DNA of 43,231 bases, from contig JAFGIY010000095.1 in the NCBI GenBank assembly GCA_016929335.1, positions 1 to 43,231 on the forward strand, in the 5' to 3' direction. The position numbers were made by a program, and so were the translations under genes. Positions 33,745 through 40,435 of this stretch are shown in pieces (position 1 is the stretch's first letter; each line of letters opens with the position of its first letter). The notes under the pieces were generated by a model that worked only from the letters and a program-made list of their open reading frames with translations, had not been told where the DNA came from and did no database searches. This DNA comes from Acidobacteriota bacterium. Lineage in GTDB: Bacteria > Acidobacteriota > UBA6911.

Positions 33745-33934
33745 AATCCGCATTATTCATGAAGGTTCGTCGCACGGCGCAGACGGGTATGGATGCGCCG
33801 CTTCGCTGACCGGCGCGCGACGGGAGGATCCCGCAGACGTACTGAGCAGTACGCCGAAGAATCCGGCCGAGCGCAACGCAGCAGGCATGCCCGGATCCTC
33901 CGCCGCAGCAGAGGCTTCATGAATTATGCGGATT
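33745..33934. mobile_element. 190-bp terminal-inverted-repeat element, MITE-like
   Basis: The 20-base ends (33745-33764 and 33915-33934) are complementary at 19 of 20 positions. The GC-rich interior has further dyads, including GTACTGAGCAGTAC at 33839-33852, and no real coding frame. No target duplication is obvious. It lies between the divergent symporter and ADP-ribosylglycohydrolase-like genes and may separate or supply promoters. Confidence 0.65.
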
Positions 33935-34011
33935 AATCCTTATTCGTTCTCGACAAATCGTCAATCGCAAACTGTCGCGTGCTATAATTTTTCCATAAAG
34001 GACGTGATCCT

Positions 34012-34983
34012 ATGGACCCCAATGAATTGAAGAGCCGATGCGTCGGCACAATCGTGGGATTTGCAATAGGGGATGCGATGGGGATGCCGGTTGAGTTTCT
34101 CAGCCGGGAACAGATACTGCGATATTATGGCAAGCCTGTCTCCGGATTTATCAGAGCACATCCGGGTCATGCCAGTGACTTCCTGCCCGAAGGTTCCTAT
34201 ACGGATAATACTCAGACCATGCTGGCAACAGCCGAATGTCTGATCGATTATAAAAAAGTGGACCCGGCGCGCCAGGCAGACGCATTGCTCTCCTGGTTTC
34301 TTAATACGGTGCCCCATCGAACGCCCTCCACGGCAAACCTGAGAGCCTGCAAACATCTGTCTGCGGGGAAGCCCTGGAACAAGAGCGGCGTATTCAGCAG
34401 CGGCTGTTCCGCTGCCATGCGCACACCGCCCATCGGCCTGATTTTCCACCGCTCTTCTGAAACGCTTTCGCGCGCGGCAATGGACAATTGCATCATTACG
34501 CATAACGAACCCAGAGCGCGCGCTGCTTCTGTAGCCGTGGCATATTTAATAGCCCGGCTGATCCAGTCAGACAAGCGTTCCTGGCCCGGAGATCAGGTTC
34601 TTGAAACCGCCGATCACATAGCCCATATGGACCAGGATCTTGCCGCAGTTTTGCGCTGGTCAACCCAAATCACGCATCTGCCGCCGGAAGAAGCCCTGTT
34701 TGAAACCGGTACAAGCTCCGATGCCATCGAAACGATTCCCGCGGCCGTTTGCTGCTTTCTCAAATTTCCGAGAGATTATAAAAGCGCGGTTCTGACAGCC
34801 GTCAATGCAGGAGATGCGGCGGATTCGATCGGCGCCCTCGCGGGCAGCTTTGTTGGAGCACTGGCAGGCGTAGACGCGATTAAAACGGAATGGATAAATA
34901 GCGTTGAGAATTCCGATGTGCTGAAAGGCGTGGGGGAAAATCTCGCAAAACTGGCCGGCCAACCGGAAATAGTAATGGATTGA
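34012..34983 (+). CDS. ADP-ribosylglycohydrolase-like protein with altered metal site
   Basis: A 323-residue soluble protein with AAGGA nine bases before the ATG. The fold is clear: GTIVGFAIGDAMGMPVEF at the N-terminus, then a TDxTQ element and the C-terminal NAG..DSIGALAGSFVGALAG helix of the ARH/DraG family, which removes ADP-ribose from proteins or small molecules using two Mg ions. The two metal motifs deviate: TDDT is TDNT (near residue 63-66) and the C-terminal DxDT is AADS in NAGDAADSIG. One Asp of each is therefore missing at its usual place. It may be catalytically weak, use other ligands, or only bind ADP-ribose. It converges with the DUF47 gene (11 bases between stops). Confidence 0.85.
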   Translation: MDPNELKSRCVGTIVGFAIGDAMGMPVEFLSREQILRYYGKPVSGFIRAHPGHASDFLPEGSYTDNTQTMLATAECLIDYKKVDPARQADALLSWFLNTVPHRTPSTANLRACKHLSAGKPWNKSGVFSSGCSAAMRTPPIGLIFHRSSETLSRAAMDNCIITHNEPRARAASVAVAYLIARLIQSDKRSWPGDQVLETADHIAHMDQDLAAVLRWSTQITHLPPEEALFETGTSSDAIETIPAAVCCFLKFPRDYKSAVLTAVNAGDAADSIGALAGSFVGALAGVDAIKTEWINSVENSDVLKGVGENLAKLAGQPEIVMD

Positions 34984-34994
34984 ACGCCCTCGAA

Positions 34995-35615
34995 TTATGT
35001 ATTCTTCACGATAATCGATTCGAGAACATTTGCCACGTCTTCAGCTTTATCCGTAGCGGTTTCCAGAGTTTCTATTATTTCCTTGCGCTTTATGACATCG
35101 ATCGGATCCTTCACCTCTTCAAACAGTGCAGCAATGGCTTTCTGGAAGAGCCTGTCCGCATCGTTTTCCAGACTGTTGATCTCGATGCATCGCTCTATCA
35201 CGCGGCCGTTGTCCTGAAGGTTGGAAACGGCGGCTCCTATCGTCATGGCCTGGCTCAGAAGAACCGCGCACATCTCGGGTACCGCATGAATGGGTTCGGT
35301 TATCCGGAACAGAACGATCCGTGTTGCTGTACTGTCAATCAGATCCAGTACATCATCCAACGCAGAGGAAAGATCATGTATGTCTTCGCGATCGATCGGA
35401 GTAATGAAGGTTTTATTTAATTCATCGATAACCTTGTGCGTCAGTTCATCCCCTTTATGCTCCAGATCCTTTATCTTCGCGGCAATCGGCGCCAGGTCTT
35501 TGCTCGGATTGCGTACCATCTCGCCCAGAAGCTCCGCGGCTTCCAGAATATAAACCGTCATCTGTCCGAAGATCTTGAAAAACTTTTCGTCTTTTTTGAA
35601 GAGCTTAGCCATCAT
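34995..35615 (-). CDS. DUF47 / PhoU-like regulator
   Basis: A 206-residue helical protein of the DUF47 (TIGR00153) family, structurally PhoU-like. Features are FFKIFGQMTVYILEAAELL, IKDLEHKGDELTHKVIDELNKTFITPIDREDIHDLSSALDDVLDLID and the final ETATDKAEDVANVLESIIVK; the EHKGD and DREDIHDL acidic patches probably hold metals. The start could be 35615 or the adjacent ATG at 35612; GGGAAAG is close upstream. Such proteins usually sit before a PiT phosphate transporter and may control it, but no pit gene follows here because the next gene is convergent. Thus the partner would be elsewhere. Confidence 0.9.
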   Translation of the reverse strand: MMAKLFKKDEKFFKIFGQMTVYILEAAELLGEMVRNPSKDLAPIAAKIKDLEHKGDELTHKVIDELNKTFITPIDREDIHDLSSALDDVLDLIDSTATRIVLFRITEPIHAVPEMCAVLLSQAMTIGAAVSNLQDNGRVIERCIEINSLENDADRLFQKAIAALFEEVKDPIDVIKRKEIIETLETATDKAEDVANVLESIIVKNT

Positions 35616-36026
35616 CTTTCCCAGAGCCAGGTCATTCCTGCAAATTGTATCCAAAGACGCCGAGCATGATTCATGGTCGGAACTTAACGCGGGCGCATTA
35701 TATCATTCCAATCAATCCATTCAAGAAAAGCTGAGAGGAAGTTTTTCACAGACTTTGTGGAAAACCGGCGGAAAGGCGAGTTATTAACAGGCGTAATTTG
35801 TTGAATGAAAAAATCTTCCAACCTCTTTGCATAAACTATGTGCAACGAGATTCAGATCCCGGATTTGCCCTTTTTTAGTGCAACGATTCACAGATCTCTT
35901 TCTGTGTTCTATGCCTGAAATGGTCGCCTCCGGATCCTGTCGATGCCGGAAGGCCGACCGCTAATTCGTACCCATTCGTGGCCGGCTTCCTTTTCGGATA
36001 TGCGCAGATTTGTCAGACGCACTTCG
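35616..36026. other. 411-base gene-free region with DnaA-box-like dyad
   Basis: No gene found. At 35742-35750 and 35756-35764 two nine-base words matching TTWTNCACA face each other (TTTTTCACA, GACTT, TGTGGAAAA). AT-rich words follow (GTTATTAACA, AATTTGTTGAATG). It could hold promoter elements for the DUF47 gene; an origin-like role is only a suggestion as no dnaA or dnaN gene is present. Confidence 0.3.
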
Positions 36027-36224
36027 CTAGAGACTTGCCGCCTGATTCGCAGTGAAATAAGAGTCTGCCGCATTTTCCGCATGCGCCTGTCCTCTGGATA
36101 GATTTTGAAGCAGGAACTTGCGATCCGAAATCCGCTTCTGGGCGACGGCTCTTGCGAGTAATTCCTTGAGATCGCGGCTTTCCAACGTTCTTCCCTTAAT
36201 GATGACCGAATATACTCTTCTCAT
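36027..36224 (-). CDS. Small protein co-transcribed with lexA
   Basis: A 65-residue protein I do not recognise. It begins eight bases after the lexA stop, and its ribosome-binding site (GAGG five bases before ATG) overlaps the lexA TAG, so it is a coupled second gene of the lexA operon. The sequence is basic at first (MRRVYSVIIKGRTLESRDLKELLARAVAQKRISDRKFLLQNLS), helical and without cysteines, then polar and disordered. By context it should be SOS-induced. Possibilities include a small DNA-damage effector or cell-division inhibitor, but there is no transmembrane segment as in SulA-like or SidA-like inhibitors. Confidence 0.65.
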   Translation of the reverse strand: MRRVYSVIIKGRTLESRDLKELLARAVAQKRISDRKFLLQNLSRGQAHAENAADSYFTANQAASL

Positions 36225-36232
36225 GGATGCCT

Positions 36233-36838
36233 CTATTGATATTTGCGCATGACACTGACAACAATGCCTTGAATCTTTACTCGATCCCCTTCCAAAACGA
36301 TGGGTGCAAGCTTTTCATTTGCAGGTTGAAGTCTGACCTGCGTTCCCTCGGGGTAGTATTTTTTTAAGGTGACATTCTCTCCGTCAATCAAAGCCACCAC
36401 CATATCGCCTGAACCTGCAGTCTCCCGCGATTCCACGACGACATAATCTCCATCCTCGATGTGTTCATCTATCATTGATTCCCCCTTCACCCGGAGAACG
36501 AAATATTGGCTCCGGCGCGGGAGAAAGTAATCCGGGATTTGCAGTGTTTCAGGCAGGGATACTGCCTCAATGGGTTTGCCGGCGGCAATGTATCCGAAAA
36601 GAGGGAGGTTCTGCACTCCGGCTTCTTTGCCGGGAGACAATTGGATAGATCGCGCATGGTTGGAATCGCGATGCAAATGCCCTCGGCGTTCCAGGGCCTC
36701 GAGATGCTTGAATACCGCATTTAGTGAAGCAAAGTGGAAGTGTTCCGCAATCTCTTCCATGCTCGGCGAATATCCGTTGCGTTCGATGAACTCCGAAAGG
36801 AAATCGAGTATCTGTTTCTGGCGTTTAGTCAGTTTCAT
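36233..36838 (-). CDS. lexA: LexA repressor
   Basis: A 201-residue SOS repressor with the complete family plan. Residues 1-65 are the winged helix-turn-helix (LTKRQKQILDFLSEFIERNGYSPSMEEIAEHF). The autocleavage site is Ala86-Gly87 in YIAAGKP. The catalytic dyad is Ser121 in VKGESM and Lys159 in ENVTLKKYY. Recognition helix residues (FASLNAVFKHLEAL) differ from the E. coli/B. subtilis forms, consistent with the unusual operator upstream. The ribosome-binding site (AGGTGA, within half-site a of the operator) lies five bases before the ATG. It is followed by the small co-transcribed gene. Confidence 0.97.
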   Translation of the reverse strand: MKLTKRQKQILDFLSEFIERNGYSPSMEEIAEHFHFASLNAVFKHLEALERRGHLHRDSNHARSIQLSPGKEAGVQNLPLFGYIAAGKPIEAVSLPETLQIPDYFLPRRSQYFVLRVKGESMIDEHIEDGDYVVVESRETAGSGDMVVALIDGENVTLKKYYPEGTQVRLQPANEKLAPIVLEGDRVKIQGIVVSVMRKYQ

Positions 36839-36841
36839 CGT

Positions 36842-36890
36842 TTCACCTTTTATTCACCATGATAATAGGTGATAAATAGGTGAAGGTCAA
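36842..36890 (-). promoter_or_regulatory. lexA promoter with four-half-site operator
   Basis: On the minus strand TTGACC (36885-36890), 17 bases, then TATTAT (36862-36867) make a near-consensus sigma-70 promoter. Plus-strand half-sites TTCACC (36842, 36853) and GGTGAT/GGTGAA (36868, 36879) form one dyad: spacers of 5, 9 and 5 bases and 11-base steps within each arm. Two sites fill the promoter spacer, one overlaps the ribosome-binding site. LexA autorepression is inferred. Confidence 0.75.
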
Positions 36891-36894
36891 GCAC

Positions 36895-36952
36895 AAAAAA
36901 AGCCTTCGAGTCCTGGGGCGGAGGCCGGCTCCGAAATACCCCGGACTCGAAG
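36895..36952 (-). terminator. Intrinsic terminator after the PDZ-protein gene
   Basis: A long stem of CTTCGAGTCC(T)GGGG (36904-36918) with CCCCGGACTCGAAG (36939-36952), then seven Ts on the minus strand. It ends transcription of the PDZ gene just before the lexA -35 element, insulating lexA. Confidence 0.9.
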
Positions 36953-36964
36953 ACTTGAATATCC

Positions 36965-37813
36965 TTAAAGTTTGTACCCCTTCTCTTCGTCCGGCTTCAG
37001 ATTGACGACGACGGTAATTTCTTTTTTATCGCGAATCACCTTTAAGGTCAGGGAGCCTTCCGATTTATCGCGAATCACTCCGGATAGATCTTCAGGAGTT
37101 TCGATATCCTTGCCATCGGCGCTGATAATCACATCTCCGGACTTGAGCTTGCCGACGCTGGGAGATCCCTCGATCACCGATGAAACCAAAGCACCTTTCT
37201 TCGTGGGAACTCCAAAGTATTCCGCCAGTTGATCGGTTAGAGGCTGGAGGGCGACACCGAGGCGCGGCTTGTCCGCGACAGTGGGCCCGGCCCCGGAACC
37301 GCGGTCCGGTCCTTCCGGCCATCGGAACTGAAAAGAACGCTGTCCTCGACCGAAAAAATCTTCCGGGAGCGCTTCCCAGACATTGGACGCCCTTCTGCCC
37401 TCGCGCTCTTCAAGCTTGGCGCGCAGATTCACGTTTTTTCCGCTGCGGCTGACAACCAGTTCCACATTGCGCCCCACCGGAGTCTCGCGTACCAGTCTGG
37501 ATAGCTGCATGGAAGACCATACCTGATAACCGCCGAACTCCAGAATGACGTCCTCTTCTTTAATGCCTGCTGTATCCGCAGGACTCCCTTTGATGACAGA
37601 CCGCACGACAACGCCCCGTTCGGCGTTCAGCTTATATTTGGACAAATTGCCGACCGTGACGTCTTCCATTTCAATCCCGAGATACGCACCGCTGCCGTCA
37701 AGCTGCAATACATTTGAATATACGCGCGCTTGTGCAGAGGCAAAGGGAAGACCCATATTGCAGGCCAGAAAAACAACGGCTATGGCAACCATAAATTTTC
37801 CAGTAAAACTCAT
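36965..37813 (-). CDS. Exported two-PDZ-domain protein without protease domain
   Basis: A 282-residue protein with a signal peptide (residues 1-27, ending ASAQA) and GGGAGG seven bases before the ATG. Residues about 43-135 are one PDZ domain (YLGIEMEDVTVGNL..GVVVRSVIKGSPADTAGIKEEDVILEFGG) and 184-275 a second one (RLGVALQPLTDQLAEYFGV..GALVSSVIEGSPSVGKLKSGDVIISADG). The arrangement is like the C-terminal half of HtrA/DegP proteins, but there is no trypsin domain. It probably binds unfolded or C-terminal peptides in the periplasm as an adaptor. It is divergent from an ECF sigma operon, with which it may share envelope-stress control. Confidence 0.88.
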   Translation of the reverse strand: MSFTGKFMVAIAVVFLACNMGLPFASAQARVYSNVLQLDGSGAYLGIEMEDVTVGNLSKYKLNAERGVVVRSVIKGSPADTAGIKEEDVILEFGGYQVWSSMQLSRLVRETPVGRNVELVVSRSGKNVNLRAKLEEREGRRASNVWEALPEDFFGRGQRSFQFRWPEGPDRGSGAGPTVADKPRLGVALQPLTDQLAEYFGVPTKKGALVSSVIEGSPSVGKLKSGDVIISADGKDIETPEDLSGVIRDKSEGSLTLKVIRDKKEITVVVNLKPDEEKGYKL

Positions 37814-38105
37814 ACTTACCTCCCAACGCTGAAATCCTTAATCATATTTCCACCAGTCAATACGGACTGCCTGAAAGCGCGTTCCAAAATTTGGAGTTCC
37901 CCTAAATGCCCTTTATGGGATCAAGTTGCCGTTTGCAGATCTGGAAGTTTTCCCTTCCCTTTGCAGAAGGTCGGTTTATGATTGGGAATGAGACAAAGCA
38001 ACCGGCCGATTAAACCCGGAGGCTGAACGGCGGACACCTGCCGTTTGCCATGAGTTGCCGTTATGCAGGCGGGCTGAAGTCAGGCTGTGAAGAAGGCATT
38101 TAGTC
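37814..38105. other. Divergent control region of PDZ and sigma genes
   Basis: About 360 bases between the two divergent genes, no gene inside. It contains the perfect palindrome TCCAAAATTTGGA at 37883-37895, which might bind a dimeric regulator, and GGAACTCC-type words on the minus strand that resemble ECF -35 elements. Confidence 0.35.
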
Positions 38106-38131
38106 TGAACCTATTCGCAACTTTCAGCGTC
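38106..38131 (+). promoter_or_regulatory. Candidate ECF-type promoter of the sigma operon
   Basis: TGAACCT at 38106-38112 and CGTC at 38128-38131, 15 bases apart, resemble the GGAACTT-N15/17-CGTC form used by RpoE-like sigma factors. Positioned about 42 bases before the start codon, it suggests autoregulation. It is a match by eye only. Confidence 0.4.
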
Positions 38132-38173
38132 GCGATGGATCAATCAATTTGAGTTCGGTTTGGGAAAAGAAAC

Positions 38174-38767
38174 TTGAACCCCAGAAGCGCAAATGTCGAT
38201 CCGGAGAATTTAAAGAACTGGATCAGGAAAGCCCAAAAAGGGGACATAAGCTCATATCAAAGCATATATGAGGCATTTGCCCATAAGATACTGAACTTTA
38301 TATATCGCATGGTGAGTTCTCAGGAGGAAGCTGAAGATCTTACGCAAGAAACATTTATCGCGGTTTACCAGAAGCTCCGGACATTGAGGGACAGAGACAA
38401 ATTCGAGCCCTGGCTTTTTCGCATTGCGCGAAATTTTGTTTATCAGAGGTATCGGACGCGAGTTCCTCCCTCCGTGCCCATAGATGCGCCCGATGAAGAC
38501 GGCAGGCTTGGGACTCAATTAGTGGACTCAAGAAAGAATCCGGATGAGGCTTTTCAGACACATGAGCTTGAAGATGTCATTGGCGATGTGATTGCGAAGC
38601 TTCCGGAAAAATATCGAGAGGTTTTCGTGCTTTCGGCAATACAGAATCTCAGCTACCAGGAAATTTCGGATATTGTGGGTCGCAGCCTGGCAAGCGTCAA
38701 AACGGATATCCATAGAGCCAGGCTGGAAGTCCGCGATATCGTAAAACAGTATTTGAAGGCATCATGA
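38174..38767 (+). CDS. ECF sigma factor (RpoE-like)
   Basis: A 197-residue RNA polymerase sigma factor. The only in-frame start after the upstream stop is a TTG at 38174 behind GGGAAAAG, implying modest translation. Region 2 (about 29-95) has YEAFAHKILNFIYRMVSSQEEAEDLTQETFIAVYQKL and FEPWLFRIARNFVYQRYR; region 4 (about 133-190) has LPEKYREVFVLSAIQNLSYQEISDIVGRSLASVKTDIHRARLEV. No extra C-terminal domain. Its stop overlaps the start of the anti-sigma gene by four bases (ATGA), so this is a coupled sigma/anti-sigma pair probably responding to envelope stress. Confidence 0.95.
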   Translation: MNPRSANVDPENLKNWIRKAQKGDISSYQSIYEAFAHKILNFIYRMVSSQEEAEDLTQETFIAVYQKLRTLRDRDKFEPWLFRIARNFVYQRYRTRVPPSVPIDAPDEDGRLGTQLVDSRKNPDEAFQTHELEDVIGDVIAKLPEKYREVFVLSAIQNLSYQEISDIVGRSLASVKTDIHRARLEVRDIVKQYLKAS

Positions 38768-39282
38768 TGGACTGCAAACAAATCACCGAGGATCTGACCG
38801 CATATCTGGATGGAGAACTCAGCGAAACGTATTCCGCTCAAGTGAAATCCCATCTGGCATCCTGCGCATCCTGCGCCGATCAAATGCGCAGCCTTCAGGA
38901 AGCATCGGATTTCATCGTTTCCCACGCGAAGGAACTGAACCTGCGTCCCGGCTCATGGAATGCGGTACACGACCGGATTGCCGTCGAGAAAGCACCTTCA
39001 ATATTCGATTTTTCCTTTCTGCCTCGATGGCGCACGGCATTCGCCGCTGCGGCATGCATGGCTATAATCGCGCTCGGCCTTCTGTGGTATCAGCAGATTG
39101 AAGAGAGCAAGCTTAACGCTTATATATCCCAGTATATGGAAGCCCGGGAGGCGAGCCGGTCCTTCCAGAGGGCAGGCACGGAAAGCGATGCCCGTTTTGC
39201 ATCCGGGGATTTGGTTGTGGATAATCCTTTTATGGAAGCAAAAGTTGGTCTTGACTTTAATCCGTTCCGGTCGGAGGATTGA
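38764..39282 (+). CDS. Membrane anti-sigma factor with zinc-finger
   Basis: A 172-residue protein overlapping the sigma gene at ATGATG (start 38764 or 38767). The N-terminal zf-HC2 domain is clear: CKQITEDLTAYLDGEL then VKSHLASCASCADQM with His-x3-Cys-x2-Cys. One transmembrane helix lies near 90-108 (AFAAAACMAIIALGLLWY), leaving a periplasmic C-terminal part of about 60 residues. It should hold the sigma factor at the membrane until a stress signal triggers release. It ends TGATG, overlapping the next gene by one base. Confidence 0.92.
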   Translation: MMDCKQITEDLTAYLDGELSETYSAQVKSHLASCASCADQMRSLQEASDFIVSHAKELNLRPGSWNAVHDRIAVEKAPSIFDFSFLPRWRTAFAAAACMAIIALGLLWYQQIEESKLNAYISQYMEAREASRSFQRAGTESDARFASGDLVVDNPFMEAKVGLDFNPFRSED

Positions 39283-39764
39283 TGCGATCAAGTGAGACAA
39301 TTCACATGGCAGCTGGATTTGGAGCAGCAACTCTGCTGATTATTCTTCTCACAGGCATTCCTGCCGTCACGGCTCTGCCTGCCGGCCAGGCGGGGGCTAA
39401 CGCCTCGCTGGAAAAGATAAAGAGCATGGCGGAAGCGCAGCACGAGATCGTCGTCATACTCGTCAAGAAGAAAGACTACGAAAAAGCGGCAGCGGAGGCG
39501 AACAAGATATTTGAAATGAACTGGCCTGAAAACCAGGAATCACTCCTCGTGAAGGAGCTACGCACCCTTTCGGATCTTTTCCTGAATGCGGGCCAGGCGC
39601 CCTTAAGCCTGAAACTTATCGAAAGGAATTATAGCCGCTTTAAAAACCGCACAAGCCAGGCTGCGCTCCTAAAGGAGATGGGATACATTCACAAAAGCCT
39701 GGGACAAGACGACAAGGCGATCGAATACTTCAGAAAAGCCAGGGATCTCGAAGGCGGGAAATAA
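39282..39764 (+). CDS. Exported small helical/TPR-like protein
   Basis: A 160-residue protein, third gene of the sigma operon, with GGAGG four bases before the ATG and one-base overlap with the preceding stop. Residues 10-33 are a signal peptide or anchor (AAGFGAATLLIILLTGIPAVTA). The rest is all helix with two or three TPR-like units, best seen in the last: ALLKEMGYIHKSLGQDDKAIEYFRKARDLE. Coupled translation and periplasmic location suggest it works with the anti-sigma factor as sensor or modulator, but no precedent can be cited. Confidence 0.8.
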   Translation: MRSSETIHMAAGFGAATLLIILLTGIPAVTALPAGQAGANASLEKIKSMAEAQHEIVVILVKKKDYEKAAAEANKIFEMNWPENQESLLVKELRTLSDLFLNAGQAPLSLKLIERNYSRFKNRTSQAALLKEMGYIHKSLGQDDKAIEYFRKARDLEGGK

Positions 39765-39821
39765 CCTGCAGTTTGTCCGGTGTTTTGCGAAACATATCTG
39801 AGGAAGAATTGCTGCGCCGGA

Positions 39822-40424
39822 TTAGCAGCCACGGCTCTGTCGCAGCCGCAGCCGAACAAAATCAATAAGCCCTGCCGGAATAATCCGGGGATGGGGTGTA
39901 ACAAATTGGGGAATACCTGAAAGACTTGCGGAAATACCCTCCCATGGAGCGGGAACGGAATCAGGCCCTATTATAACTACCGCATTTGCCAGGCGAAGAA
40001 CCCTGCGTGCACTATCTTTAAACTCCCCGATATCATACCGGAGAACCATGATAAACAGGTCCGGCTGAAGGAGGCGCAATATCCGGTTGCTCTCAATCAG
40101 CGTGAAGTCGCCGGAACTCAGAATCGGCTGCAATAATCCCAGAGCGTCTTCGGAAGGTTCCCCTTTCATCTGCATCCAAAAAGAGCGGGCGGCGCCTGCC
40201 GCCAGGAACCGCGAGGTATCGGAGAATCCTTCGCGGTTCGTTTCTTCGTATATTCCGCAGACATTTGATTGCGCCACTCGCCCGGCGATCGAGAAATTGG
40301 AATGCAGATGAGAGGAAATCTTGATGGCGGTCCATGGATAGGCATTGAATGCGCGTATCAAACCTTCAGTTACGGAGGTTTTTCCCACATTCCTGGAATG
40401 TCCTCCTATCACAATCGTTGGCAT
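39822..40424 (-). CDS. SIMIBI-type P-loop NTPase, function unknown
   Basis: A 200-residue protein. The ATG at 40424 begins directly before the first strand (MPTIVIGGHSRNVGKTS) and has AGG seven bases upstream; a second possible ATG at 40439 overlaps the lon stop (ATGA). The P-loop is of the G-x5-GKT form used by dethiobiotin synthetase and CobB/CbiA enzymes. Later elements are FTLIESNRIL and LFIMVLRYDI, as in the acidic and switch strands of that class, then NAVVIIGPDS. It may be a MobB-like or amidoligase-like enzyme but lacks further diagnostic motifs. The tight overlap with lon is what needs explaining. Confidence 0.75.
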   Translation of the reverse strand: MPTIVIGGHSRNVGKTSVTEGLIRAFNAYPWTAIKISSHLHSNFSIAGRVAQSNVCGIYEETNREGFSDTSRFLAAGAARSFWMQMKGEPSEDALGLLQPILSSGDFTLIESNRILRLLQPDLFIMVLRYDIGEFKDSARRVLRLANAVVIIGPDSVPAPWEGISASLSGIPQFVTPHPRIIPAGLIDFVRLRLRQSRGC

Positions 40425-40435
40425 GAAGCACCTGC

